Shown: positions 44,971 to 52,321 of the stretch, piece after piece
Position numbering within the stretch: position 1 is the first letter of the stretch
How the letters are laid out: each line of letters opens with the position of its first letter
Source: Streptomyces cathayae
GTDB lineage: Bacteria > Actinomycetota > Actinomycetes > Streptomycetales > Streptomycetaceae
Direction: 5' to 3'
Length of the DNA stretch: 64,000 bases
Assembly (NCBI RefSeq): GCF_029760955.1
Contig: NZ_CP121682.1
Coordinates: 6,262,001-6,326,000, forward strand
Program-made: the position numbers and the translations under genes
The notes under the pieces: model-generated
Told to the model about the DNA's origin: nothing
Database searches by the model: none
Seen by the model: only the letters and a program-made list of their open reading frames with translations

Positions 44971-45471
44971 TCAGCTCAGGAGCGCGTCGAAGCGGTCCTC
45001 GCGGGCCCGGGTCTCCAGTTCGTCGAGGGCGGCGACGGCGGCGGCCGCCGCACGGGGGTCCGTCTCCGGGAGGCCGCTCGCCGCGAACTCGTCCTCGTCG
45101 AGCCGCCGTACGTCCGTGCCGTCGGCGGAGCGCCACAGGTCCAGGTCGAGGTCCTCGACCACCAGCTCCGTACCGGTGAGCACGGCCGGGCGGGTGATGT
45201 CGCAGTAGTGGCCCTTGAGGGTGCCCCCGGCGGTGCGCACCTCCTTCACGGAGTACCACCGGTCGCGCCAGTAGTGCTCGGTGAAGACGTCACCGGGTTC
45301 GAAGCGGACGAAGCCGAAGTCACGGGTGCCGTCGCCCGCCCAGGGGGCGCGCACGGTGATGCGGGCGCCGTCGTCGGAGAGGAGGTCGGCGGGATAGCGG
45401 ATCTTGGTGCGGCCCGCCTTGACGAGGACGACCTCGACGCGTGCGGGGCCCTCAGCCGAGTTCGCGGACAT
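44971..45471 (-). CDS. DUF402 (FomD-like) protein
   Basis: A 166-residue DUF402 protein, the fold of FomD-type nucleotide phosphate hydrolases. Characteristic: 'RYPADLLSDDGARITVRAPW', 'FTEHYWRDRWYSVKEVRT', 'GHYCDITRPAVLTGTELVVE' and 'DLDLDLWRSADGTDVRRLDE' with the metal-binding Asp cluster. Some relatives hydrolyse nucleoside di- or triphosphates; the substrate here is unknown. GGAGG stands 7 bases before the ATG. It overlaps the GNAT gene by 20 bp, so the two are translationally coupled. Confidence 0.88.
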   Translation of the reverse strand: MSANSAEGPARVEVVLVKAGRTKIRYPADLLSDDGARITVRAPWAGDGTRDFGFVRFEPGDVFTEHYWRDRWYSVKEVRTAGGTLKGHYCDITRPAVLTGTELVVEDLDLDLWRSADGTDVRRLDEDEFAASGLPETDPRAAAAAVAALDELETRAREDRFDALLS

Positions 45472-46381
45472 GGCGTACCTCCGTTGCGCAGATTTCGTAG
45501 CCGAACCACTTGTTGATCGCGATCATCGGTTCGTTCCCGGTGTCGTTGCCCGTGAAGGCCTCCGTGCACCCGGCGGCGCGGGCGCGGTGCAGGGAGGCGT
45601 TCTTGGCGAGTTTGGCCAGGCCCCGGCCGCGGTGGACGCGGGCGGTGCCGGTCATGGCGGTGCCGTAGCGGCCGTCACCGTCGGTGTGGACCGCGGTGAA
45701 GGCGGCGGGGGCGCCGTCGACCACCGCGACCGTGGTCAGGGCGGGGTCGAGCAACGGGTGCCGCCAGGTCTCCTCGAGCCATGCCCCGTAGTCGGTGGGC
45801 TCGGTGTCGATGTCGCTCGGTTCGTCCGACGAGGTCTCCGCGTCCAGGACGAACAGCGGGTGCGGATCGTCGGCGAAGTCGGCGCCGGTGCGCAGTTCGA
45901 CGCCGGGCGGCGGATCCTGGAGCGGCGGCAGGATGCCGTTCGTCAGGTCCAGCCGCAGGAAGTACGCGGACCGGCCGGCCCGGTAGCCGCGCCGCTCGGC
46001 GAAGGCGCGGTTGTCCGGCGCGTCCATGACCCAGGTGTAGACCTTGTGGGCGCCGAGGGCGGCCAGGCGTTCCTCGACGGCGCGCAGCAGCAGCGACCCG
46101 GCGCCGCGCCGGCCCCTGTCCGCCCGTACGTAGACGCTGGCGGAGCCCTGGCCGGGCTCCGGGCTGTCGTGGGCGAGGCTGAGCTGGACGACACCGATGA
46201 TCTCCCCGTCCTCCTCGGCGACGAGCTGCCCGAAGTGGGCGTCGGGGTGGGAGCGCCGCAGATGGTGCAGCACGGACTCGGGGGTGGACAACATGAAGGG
46301 GACGGCGAGCCTGCGCACACGGGAGAACCCCTCGGCGTCGGCTCGGACTTCGGGGCGCAGGTCGCGCACGATGATGGCCAT
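45452..46381 (-). CDS. Tandem GNAT-family N-acetyltransferase
   Basis: A 309-residue protein with two GNAT folds. The N-terminal one carries the acetyl-CoA pyrophosphate loop in 'VYVRADRGRRGAGSLLLRAV'; the C-terminal one has 'ARVHRGRGLAKLAKNASLHR' and ends in the typical 'NKWFGYEICATEVRHVRELG'. Tandem GNATs often modify antibiotics or mycothiol intermediates, but the acceptor is unknown. The ATG is preceded by TAGCGT 8 bases upstream and no ribosome site: likely leaderless. Coupled to the DUF402 gene. Confidence 0.9.
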   Translation of the reverse strand: MAIIVRDLRPEVRADAEGFSRVRRLAVPFMLSTPESVLHHLRRSHPDAHFGQLVAEEDGEIIGVVQLSLAHDSPEPGQGSASVYVRADRGRRGAGSLLLRAVEERLAALGAHKVYTWVMDAPDNRAFAERRGYRAGRSAYFLRLDLTNGILPPLQDPPPGVELRTGADFADDPHPLFVLDAETSSDEPSDIDTEPTDYGAWLEETWRHPLLDPALTTVAVVDGAPAAFTAVHTDGDGRYGTAMTGTARVHRGRGLAKLAKNASLHRARAAGCTEAFTGNDTGNEPMIAINKWFGYEICATEVRHVRELG

Positions 46382-46389
46382 GAGGGCGC

Positions 46390-46395
46390 ACGCTA
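46390..46395 (-). promoter_or_regulatory. -10 element TAGCGT, leaderless GNAT-DUF402 operon
   Basis: On the minus strand TAGCGT lies 8 bases from the GNAT start at 46381. The same hexamer precedes the leaderless I78 gene at 27535. Confidence 0.5.
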
Positions 46396-46440
46396 CGGGG
46401 GGACGCGCTGGGACTGCCTCCCATTTTCCGCCGGGTGCGG

Positions 46441-46446
46441 GACAAT
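46441..46446 (+). promoter_or_regulatory. -10 element GACAAT, leaderless GntR gene
   Basis: GACAAT lies 6 bases before the GTG at 46453 with no ribosome site. Confidence 0.45.
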
Positions 46447-46452
46447 CGGGCC

Positions 46453-46821
46453 GTGACCCTGAAGATCCATATCGACGACAGCGCGCCCCCGTACGAGCAG
46501 GTGCGGGCGCGGATCTCCGAGCAGGCGCGGTCGGGAGCCCTGCCGGTGGGCTACCGGCTGCCGACGGTGCGGGGCCTGGCCGAGACGCTCGGCCTCGCCG
46601 CGAACACGGTGGCCAAGGCCTACCGCGCGCTGGAGGCGGACGGCGTGATCGAGACCCGCGGCCGCAACGGCACGTTCGTCGCCGCCGCGGGGTCGGCCGC
46701 GGAGCGGGAGACGGCGTCGGCGGCCCAGGCCTACGCGGAGCGGGTGCGGCGGCTCGGGCTGAGCGAGGAAGCGGCCCTGGCCGCCGTACGGGACGCGCTG
46801 CGGGCGGCCTACGGGGGATGA
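46453..46821 (+). CDS. GntR-family regulator (YtrA type)
   Basis: A 122-residue regulator of the short YtrA subgroup: winged helix ('PPYEQVRARISEQARSGALP', 'GYRLPTVRGLAETLGLAANT', 'VAKAYRALEADGVIETRGRN') and a small C-terminal helical region, no ligand domain. YtrA regulators usually control an adjacent ABC transporter; none is adjacent here. The 71-bp gap to the divergent GNAT gene is the likely binding site. GTG 46453 is chosen over 46435. Confidence 0.9.
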   Translation: MTLKIHIDDSAPPYEQVRARISEQARSGALPVGYRLPTVRGLAETLGLAANTVAKAYRALEADGVIETRGRNGTFVAAAGSAAERETASAAQAYAERVRRLGLSEEAALAAVRDALRAAYGG

Positions 46822-46858
46822 GTCGCGGGGGCGGCCCAGGGGAGGCGGCCGCGGGCGG

Positions 46859-47976
46859 CTACAGGTACAGCCCCGCCTCCGCCTTCCCGCGTGGTTCCGG
46901 CAGTGCCGTCGGGGAGGTTCCCCGGCGCAGGGCGTACAGCTCGGCCAGGGTGGCGCCCTCGCGGCCGACGCCGTCCTCGTGGCCCAGCCAGTTCACCGCC
47001 TCCGTCCGGGTCAGCGGCCCCACCTCGATGCGGGCGAGGCAGCGGCCCGGGCGGACGACGGCCGGATGGAGGCGCTCCAGGTCCTCGTCAGGCCTCTCCG
47101 TGGATACCCCGTCTTCGGGCGGGGTGGGGGTACCGCCCGCTTGCGGGGGAGGAACGGACTCCTGCGGAGCGGGGTAGGGAGTGGGGCTTCGCCCCCAGGG
47201 CGAAGGACCGCCCCACCATACAGGGGGAGTTGAGTGGATTGAGTGGTAGAGTCGGCTTCGCCCGGCTGGCGAGAACCAAGTCGGTCGGGTCTACCGCCGG
47301 GCCGGCGGGATGTCAGGTCTGTGGAGCTGGCGTAAGACCGATGGCTGGTACACCAGCCCCTGCCGTTTGTTCGGGTCGGCTGCTGTCGATGAAGCAGAAA
47401 GCTCAACCCGCGAGGGCTGAATCTCCCTGCTTCAGCTGGGAGAGATGCCAACAGGAGGTCCATCGCGTGGGCCACCGGCGCGGTGTAGTTGGGCCGGAGC
47501 TCGTCCCAGGTGCCCGCGGAGATCTGCCGTGTGGTGCGGTGCGGACCACGGCGCGGGGAGACGTACCAGAAGCCCATGGGCACGTTCTCCGGCTGCGGTT
47601 CCGGTTCGTCCGCCGCACCGTCCGTCGCCTCGTCCAGGATCTTCGCCGCGAGTTCGGCGGTGGTCGCGGTGACGGTGACGTCGGCGCCCCGGTTCCAGCG
47701 GGAGACCAGCAGCGTCCAGCCGTCGCCCTCGGCCAGGGTGGCGCTCCGGTCGTCGTCCCGGGCGATGCGCAGCACCTCGGCGCCGGTGGGCAGCAGGGTC
47801 GCGGCGGAGCGCACCCGGTCGATGGTGGCCGCGTGAGAGAACGGCTGCTCGCCCGTTGCGAAGCGGCCGAGGAACAGCGCGTCGACGACGTCGGACGGGG
47901 AGTCGCTGTCGTCGACGTTGAGCCGGATCGGCAGGGCGTCGCGCGGGTCTGCAGGCATGCCGCCATGATCGGTCAC
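46859..47976 (-). pseudogene. DUF5925/AAA ATPase gene, ATPase core replaced by mobile-element relic
   Basis: The N-terminal part (from GTG 47976) is intact: 'ALPIRLNVDDSDSPSDVVDA', 'EGDGWTLLVSRWNRGADVTV', 'MGFWYVSPRRGPHRTTRQIS', to 'NYTAPVAHAMDLL'. The C-terminal part is intact in another frame: 'DEDLERLHPAVVRPGRCLAR' through 'ELYALRRGTSPTALPEPRGK' to the stop at 46859. The AAA core between them, with Walker A and B, is missing: about 365 bp of tnpB-type relic (about 47087-47450) stands there instead. As I recall the family, a DUF5925 domain sits before the AAA domain. The remaining N-terminal fragment may be translated but cannot be an ATPase. Confidence 0.85.
47087..47450 (+). mobile_element. 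Relic of an IS605/tnpB-type element inside the AAA gene
   Basis: On the plus strand, 47300-47430 translates as a TnpB-like C-terminal tail ('CQVCGAGVRPMAGTPAPAVC', 'SGRLLSMKQKAQPARAESP'), followed by a right-end hairpin CTCCCTGC-TTCA-GCTGGGAG (47423-47442). A second hairpin (ACCCCG...CGGGGT near 47107) lies at the left. There is no intact transposase. Left and right boundaries are set by where the AAA gene's two halves stop, so they are good to about 10 bp. Confidence 0.7.
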
Positions 47977-48065
47977 CCGGGTGCCCCGCGCACCCGGTTT
48001 CCGTGGGCGCGCGGGGTCGTACGGGTGGTCCGGGGCAGCGGCCGGCCCGGTCGTGCCGGACGGCG

Positions 48066-48875
48066 TCACCGGCGGCCGGGCGCCGCCAGCCGCCGCGCGT
48101 GCCGCGCCCGGCGGACCACCGCGTACCCCTTGGTCAGGGCCCGGTCCCGGACGAACACGCGGCTGAGGGCGCGGCCTTCCACCAGCCGTTCGAACTCGGC
48201 GGTGTCCGTCGACCGGCGCACCGTGACGCGCCGCAGCGCGTACGGCCCCTGGGCCCGGCGGGCGAGACCGTTGCCGACGGCGAGGGCCTGCGCGTACCCC
48301 GTCTCCCGCACCGCCTCCCGCACCCGGCGGCTGGAGTAGCCGTAGGGATAGGCGAACGAGGCGGGCGTGCGGCTCAGTTGGTCCGAGATGATCTCCTTGC
48401 AGAGGATCAGTTCGGAGCGCAGCCGCCGGTCGTCGAGCTGGTCGAGCTGCGGGTGGCTGTGGCTGTGGCCGCCGATCTCCACACCCGCGTCGGCCAGTTC
48501 GCGCACCTGGTCCCAGTCCAGCATGGTGTCCAGGCCGCCGCCGGTGTCGTGCGGCCCCCGGAGCCATCCGGTGGAGACGAACAGGGTGGCCGGGAAGCCG
48601 TGCCGGGCGAGCACGGGCAGGGCGTGCCGGTGCACGCCCTCGTAGCCGTCGTCGAACGTGACGAGCACCGGTCGCGCGGGCAGCGGGCGTCCCGTGCGCC
48701 AGCAGGCGGCCAGTTCCGCCGTGTCCACGGGAGTGAGGCCCCGCTCGGCGAGCACCGCCATCTGCCCGGCGAACGCCTGCGGGGTCACGGACAGCGCGCG
48801 GGTGGCGTCGTTGGGCTCGGCGGCCACCGAGTGGTACATGAGGATCGGGACGCGTTCGTCAGTCACCTCGGCCAC
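48066..48875 (-). CDS. Polysaccharide deacetylase (NodB fold)
   Basis: A 269-residue carbohydrate esterase family 4 enzyme, which removes N-acetyl groups from polysaccharides. The NodB motifs are present: 'RPVLVTFDDGYEGVHRHALP' (Asp-Asp, motif 1), 'EIGGHSHSHPQLDQLDDRRL' (His pair, motif 2), and 'RTPASFAYPYGYSSRRVREA' (motif 3). No signal peptide or membrane helix is seen, odd for an enzyme acting on surface glycans. GTG 48875 has GGGAGG 5 bases upstream. It overlaps the preceding GT2 gene by 17 bp, so the three genes form one coupled operon. Confidence 0.92.
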   Translation of the reverse strand: MAEVTDERVPILMYHSVAAEPNDATRALSVTPQAFAGQMAVLAERGLTPVDTAELAACWRTGRPLPARPVLVTFDDGYEGVHRHALPVLARHGFPATLFVSTGWLRGPHDTGGGLDTMLDWDQVRELADAGVEIGGHSHSHPQLDQLDDRRLRSELILCKEIISDQLSRTPASFAYPYGYSSRRVREAVRETGYAQALAVGNGLARRAQGPYALRRVTVRRSTDTAEFERLVEGRALSRVFVRDRALTKGYAVVRRARHARRLAAPGRR

Positions 48876-49899
48876 GGGCACCTCCCTGCTCCCCGCCCGG
48901 GTGCTCCCCGGCACGGCGGGCCTCGCCGCCGACGTCGGCCACGGAGAACGTGACCCCGCCCCGCCGGGCCCGCACGCTCCCCACCACGTACCCGCCCGCC
49001 GCCGTGAGCACCCCGGCGACGATCGCGCCCGCGCGTCCCGCGCCGCCCGGCCGGGCCAGCAGGGCGTCGCGCAGCCCCCGGACCACCCCGGCCGGCAGGA
49101 CACGCGTGGTGTACCGGCGTTCCGACTCCAGTCCCTTCCCGGCGCCGACGCTCCGCGCCACCAGCGCCTTGGACAGCCCCTCGGCGTAGGTGCGGGTGCG
49201 GAAGTAGCGGAAGCGCTCGCGGACCGGGGGCACCCGGTGGTGGATCACCGCACGGTCGTCGATCAGCAGGACCGCGTCGGGCCGGGCGCGGCTGAGGCGG
49301 ATGCACAACTCCGTCTCCTCCCCGCCCAGCGGGCGCTTGTCGCCGTCCCGCCCGATACCGGTGGCGAAGCCGCCCGCGGCGTCGAAGGCGCTGCGCCGGA
49401 AGGAGGCGTTGCCGCCGAGGACGTTGCGCACCCGCACCCGTCCGCGCGGCAGCCCCCGGTACGTGCAGCCCACCACCCAGTCGAACTCCTCGGGGAACCA
49501 GGAGGGGCGCCGCCCCGACGCCCAGAGGGGCTCGGTGCGCCCGCCGACCGCCATCACCCGCGGATCGGCGTAGCCCTCGGCGAAGTGCCTGAGCCAGTCG
49601 CGTTCGGCCACGGCGTCGTCGTCGAGGAACGCGACGATCTCACCGCGCGAGGCGGCGATGCCGGTGTTGCGGCCGGCGGACAGACCGCGGGGGCCCGCGT
49701 TGGCGAGCACCCGCACGTCGTCGGTGTCCTGGTACTCCTTGCCCAGACGGTCCAGCAGACCCTGGTGGTGGTCAACGACCAGCAGGGTCTCCAGGGCCGG
49801 CCGGGACTGCGCCCGCACCGAGGCGACCGCCGCGAGGACGTCCTCCCAGCGGTCCTCGGTGTAGGCGCAGATCACGACCGAGATGCCGGTGTCGCTCAA
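48859..49899 (-). CDS. GT2-family glycosyltransferase (second of operon)
   Basis: A 346-residue GT-A enzyme. 'GISVVICAYTEDRWEDVLAA' starts the nucleotide-sugar domain, 'FLDDDAVAERDWLRHFAEGY' carries the DDD metal site, 'VLGGNASFRRSAFDAAGGFA' and 'GGEETELCIRLSRA' the acceptor region. The C-terminal part has a hydrophobic stretch (AGAIVAGVLTAAGGYVVG) likely contacting the membrane. A TTG start at 49899 is set by GGAAGG five bases ahead; it overlaps the upstream GT2 stop by 4 bp. The product may be a glucosamine-type polymer that the deacetylase modifies (inference). Confidence 0.9.
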   Translation of the reverse strand: MSDTGISVVICAYTEDRWEDVLAAVASVRAQSRPALETLLVVDHHQGLLDRLGKEYQDTDDVRVLANAGPRGLSAGRNTGIAASRGEIVAFLDDDAVAERDWLRHFAEGYADPRVMAVGGRTEPLWASGRRPSWFPEEFDWVVGCTYRGLPRGRVRVRNVLGGNASFRRSAFDAAGGFATGIGRDGDKRPLGGEETELCIRLSRARPDAVLLIDDRAVIHHRVPPVRERFRYFRTRTYAEGLSKALVARSVGAGKGLESERRYTTRVLPAGVVRGLRDALLARPGGAGRAGAIVAGVLTAAGGYVVGSVRARRGGVTFSVADVGGEARRAGEHPGGEQGGARGRGD

Positions 49900-50717
49900 G
49901 ACACCTTCCCCCGGACCGTTTCGAGCAGCGGCGAGTGACGCGGACGGCGGCGCAGGGCCCGCCGGTTGGAGCGTTCCCCGAGGATGACCCCGAGGACGCG
50001 GAACCCGTCCCGCACGGCCCGCAGATTGCTCGTGCCGTGGATGCGCAGGTACTCGTGGCTGGGTATCTCCTGCACTCTCAGCCCGGCCTTGACGACCCGG
50101 ATGTTCATCAGGGTCTCGACCTCGAAGCCGGTGCAGTCGAGGTCGATCTTGTCCAGGCAGTGCCGCCAGAAGGCGTTGTAGCCGTAGCAGAGGTCGGTGT
50201 AGCGGGCGCCGAACTTGCGGTTGACGACACCGCACAGGACCCGGTTGCCGAGCTTGCGGATGAAGGTCATGTCGTCGGTGCCGCCGCCGTTGGCGAAGCG
50301 GGACCCCTTGGCGAAGTCGGCGCCCGAGACGAGGGCGGAGACGTACGACACGATCTCGTTGCCGTCGGCCGAGCCGTCCGCGTCGACCATCACGATGATG
50401 TCGCCGGTGCAGGCCTGGAACCCGGTGTTCAGGGCGTCCCCCTTGCCCTTCCCGCGCTGTTCGACGACCTTGACGTCCGGCCACAGCTCGCGGGCCACTT
50501 CGACGGTGTCGTCGGTGGAGTTGCCGTCGACCAGAACCACTTCGTGGACCCAGTCGGGAAGCGTCTTGAAGACGTACGGCAGGTTCTCCGCCTCGTTCAT
50601 GGCCGGGATCACCACGCTCACCGGCGGTGCGATGGCCAGGTGCGAGGAGACGGGCCGGTACTTTCCGGTGGCCGGCGGATTCTCGTCCGCGGTCGCCGGC
50701 TGCAGAACGGAACTCAT
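49896..50717 (-). CDS. GT2-family glycosyltransferase (first of operon)
   Basis: A 273-residue GT-A protein most like dolichyl-/polyprenyl-phosphate sugar transferases and WcaA-type enzymes: 'VSVVIPAMNEAENLPYVFKT', 'VVLVDGNSTDDTVEVARELW', 'IIVMVDADGSADGNEIVSYV' (DxD), 'GSRFANGGGTDDMTFIRKLG'. ATG 50717 follows GAGAGGGAT. It heads a three-gene operon with a second GT2 (4-bp overlap) and the deacetylase (17-bp overlap). No transmembrane segment is obvious. Acceptor unknown. Confidence 0.9.
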   Translation of the reverse strand: MSSVLQPATADENPPATGKYRPVSSHLAIAPPVSVVIPAMNEAENLPYVFKTLPDWVHEVVLVDGNSTDDTVEVARELWPDVKVVEQRGKGKGDALNTGFQACTGDIIVMVDADGSADGNEIVSYVSALVSGADFAKGSRFANGGGTDDMTFIRKLGNRVLCGVVNRKFGARYTDLCYGYNAFWRHCLDKIDLDCTGFEVETLMNIRVVKAGLRVQEIPSHEYLRIHGTSNLRAVRDGFRVLGVILGERSNRRALRRRPRHSPLLETVRGKVS

Positions 50718-51486
50718 GAGTCTGATCCCTCTCGTCCGGTGGGCCGCCCGCCCCCGGGCGGCCCGGCTGTTCGTCCGGTTCGAAAGGGGGGTTCTCACCC
50801 GCGGCACGACGGAACGGAGTTCCGCGCACGCCGGGTGAGCTGGCAAAACTGGCCGGCCGCAGAAAGCGACGGCCGACCGCGCGGCACGGCTCGGTCACCG
50901 TTGCGGTCACCGAGCACGGCACCCCCCTACCGCGCCCCGCCCCGGTTCGTCGCGGTCCTGAGCCCTCCCCTGGGCCGCATACTGACGAACCGGTGCGAGT
51001 GAGATGTATTGCAATGTGTGACGGTATTGATGGTTGAACCCCTATGGCAAGACCTGGAGTCAGATCTCACGTTTTTGTTGGTTTGGCTGTTGCGGGACCC
51101 CCCGGCCGGACGGTCCCGGCCCGCACGAGCAGAGCCTTCCGCTCGGCCGGCCGGAAGGGCTTGGGCCGGCGGTCCCCGAAGAAGGCCTCGGTGAAGACGC
51201 GTTGACGCCGATGGTCTGCGTGATCCGTATGGTCTGCATGGCCGACTTTGCCCCCCGAAGCGCCGGATGACGGGCTTCAATGTGGCGCAGCCCGTTGTGG
51301 GCGTCAAGGTCCGAACGACCCTAAGGCCTGAATTCGTCCGGGATTGAACAGGCCTGCCCGGATGGGGTCCGAGGCGGACAAGCCGCCTGATCCTGGGGGA
51401 AGTCACAGTTTTGGCATGGACACTTCCAGTCAACGCGCGTAGTTGCTATGAAAGTTGCGGCAGAGATCCTGCTAAAGGGAGGTTCC
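50718..51486. other. 769-bp gene-free region with an AT-rich patch
   Basis: No gene supported. Around 50998-51095 the base composition is clearly less GC-rich than anything nearby, with TTTTTGTT and ATGTATTGCAATG. It probably holds the promoter of the divergent GT2-GT2-deacetylase operon and the SGNH lipase promoter. A near repeat ATGGTCTGC...GTATGGTCTGC occurs near 51212-51237. Confidence 0.5.
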
Positions 51487-52290
51487 ATGAGACGTTCCCG
51501 GCTTTCCGTCCTTCTCGGCTCACTCCTCCTCGCCGTCGCCACCGCCCTCACCGGGGCAGCCACGGCGCAGGCTTCCCCACAGGCCGCCGCCGGCTATGTG
51601 GCGCTCGGCGACTCCTACTCCTCCGGCGTCGGAGCCGGCAGCTACATCGGCTCCAGCGGCGACTGCAAGCGCAGCACGAAGGCCCACCCCTACCTCTGGG
51701 CCGCCGCCAACTCCCCCTCGTCCTTCGACTTCACCGCCTGCTCGGGCGCACGGACCGATGACGTCGTCTCCGGGCAGCTCGGCCCGCTCAGCGCCACCAC
51801 CGGACTCGTCTCGATCAGCGTGGGCGGCAACGACGCCGGTTTCGCCGACGTCATGACGACCTGTGTGCTCCAGTCCGAAAGCACCTGCCTCTCGCGGATC
51901 GCCACCGCGCGGGCGTACGTCCAGTCGACGCTGCCCGGCCGGCTCGACAGCGTCTACTCCGCCATCCGCACCCGGGCCCCGAACGCCCATGTCGTCGTCC
52001 TCGGCTACCCCCGCTTCTACCAGCTCGGCACGTCCTGCGTCGGCCTCTCCGAGGCCAAGCGGAAGGCGATCAACGACGCGGCCGACCTCCTCGCCACCAC
52101 CATCGCCCAGCGCGCCCGCGCACACGCCTTCACCTTCGGCGACGTGCGCACCGCCTTCACCGGCCACGAGATCTGCTCCGCCAACTCCTGGCTGCACAGC
52201 GTGAACTGGCTCAACATCGGTGAGTCCTACCACCCGAAGGCGGCCGGCCAGTCCGGCGGCTACCTCCCGGTGCTCAACAGCGCGGCCTGA
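51487..52290 (+). CDS. Secreted SGNH lipase/esterase
   Basis: A 267-residue exported hydrolase. The signal peptide is basic then 'LLGSLLLAVATALTGAATAQ', cleaved near ASPQAAA. The SGNH blocks are GDSYSSGVG (block I Ser), GGNDAGF (block III Asn), and 'SYHPKAAGQ' (block V His), with Cys pairs in between. Close relatives in Streptomyces are lipases with phospholipase/esterase activity. ATG 51487 has GGGAGG 4-5 bases upstream; an ATG at 51448 in frame is less likely. Convergent with the protein kinase gene. Confidence 0.94.
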   Translation: MRRSRLSVLLGSLLLAVATALTGAATAQASPQAAAGYVALGDSYSSGVGAGSYIGSSGDCKRSTKAHPYLWAAANSPSSFDFTACSGARTDDVVSGQLGPLSATTGLVSISVGGNDAGFADVMTTCVLQSESTCLSRIATARAYVQSTLPGRLDSVYSAIRTRAPNAHVVVLGYPRFYQLGTSCVGLSEAKRKAINDAADLLATTIAQRARAHAFTFGDVRTAFTGHEICSANSWLHSVNWLNIGESYHPKAAGQSGGYLPVLNSAA

Positions 52291-52321
52291 TCCGGACGCA
52301 CGGCCCCCGGTGGCCGCCCGC

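Noticed and set aside
47087..47298. Left part of the relic in the AAA gene as a second complete insertion element
   Set aside because: A hairpin is present but no transposase-coding remnant could be read; only the right part is clearly tnpB-like.
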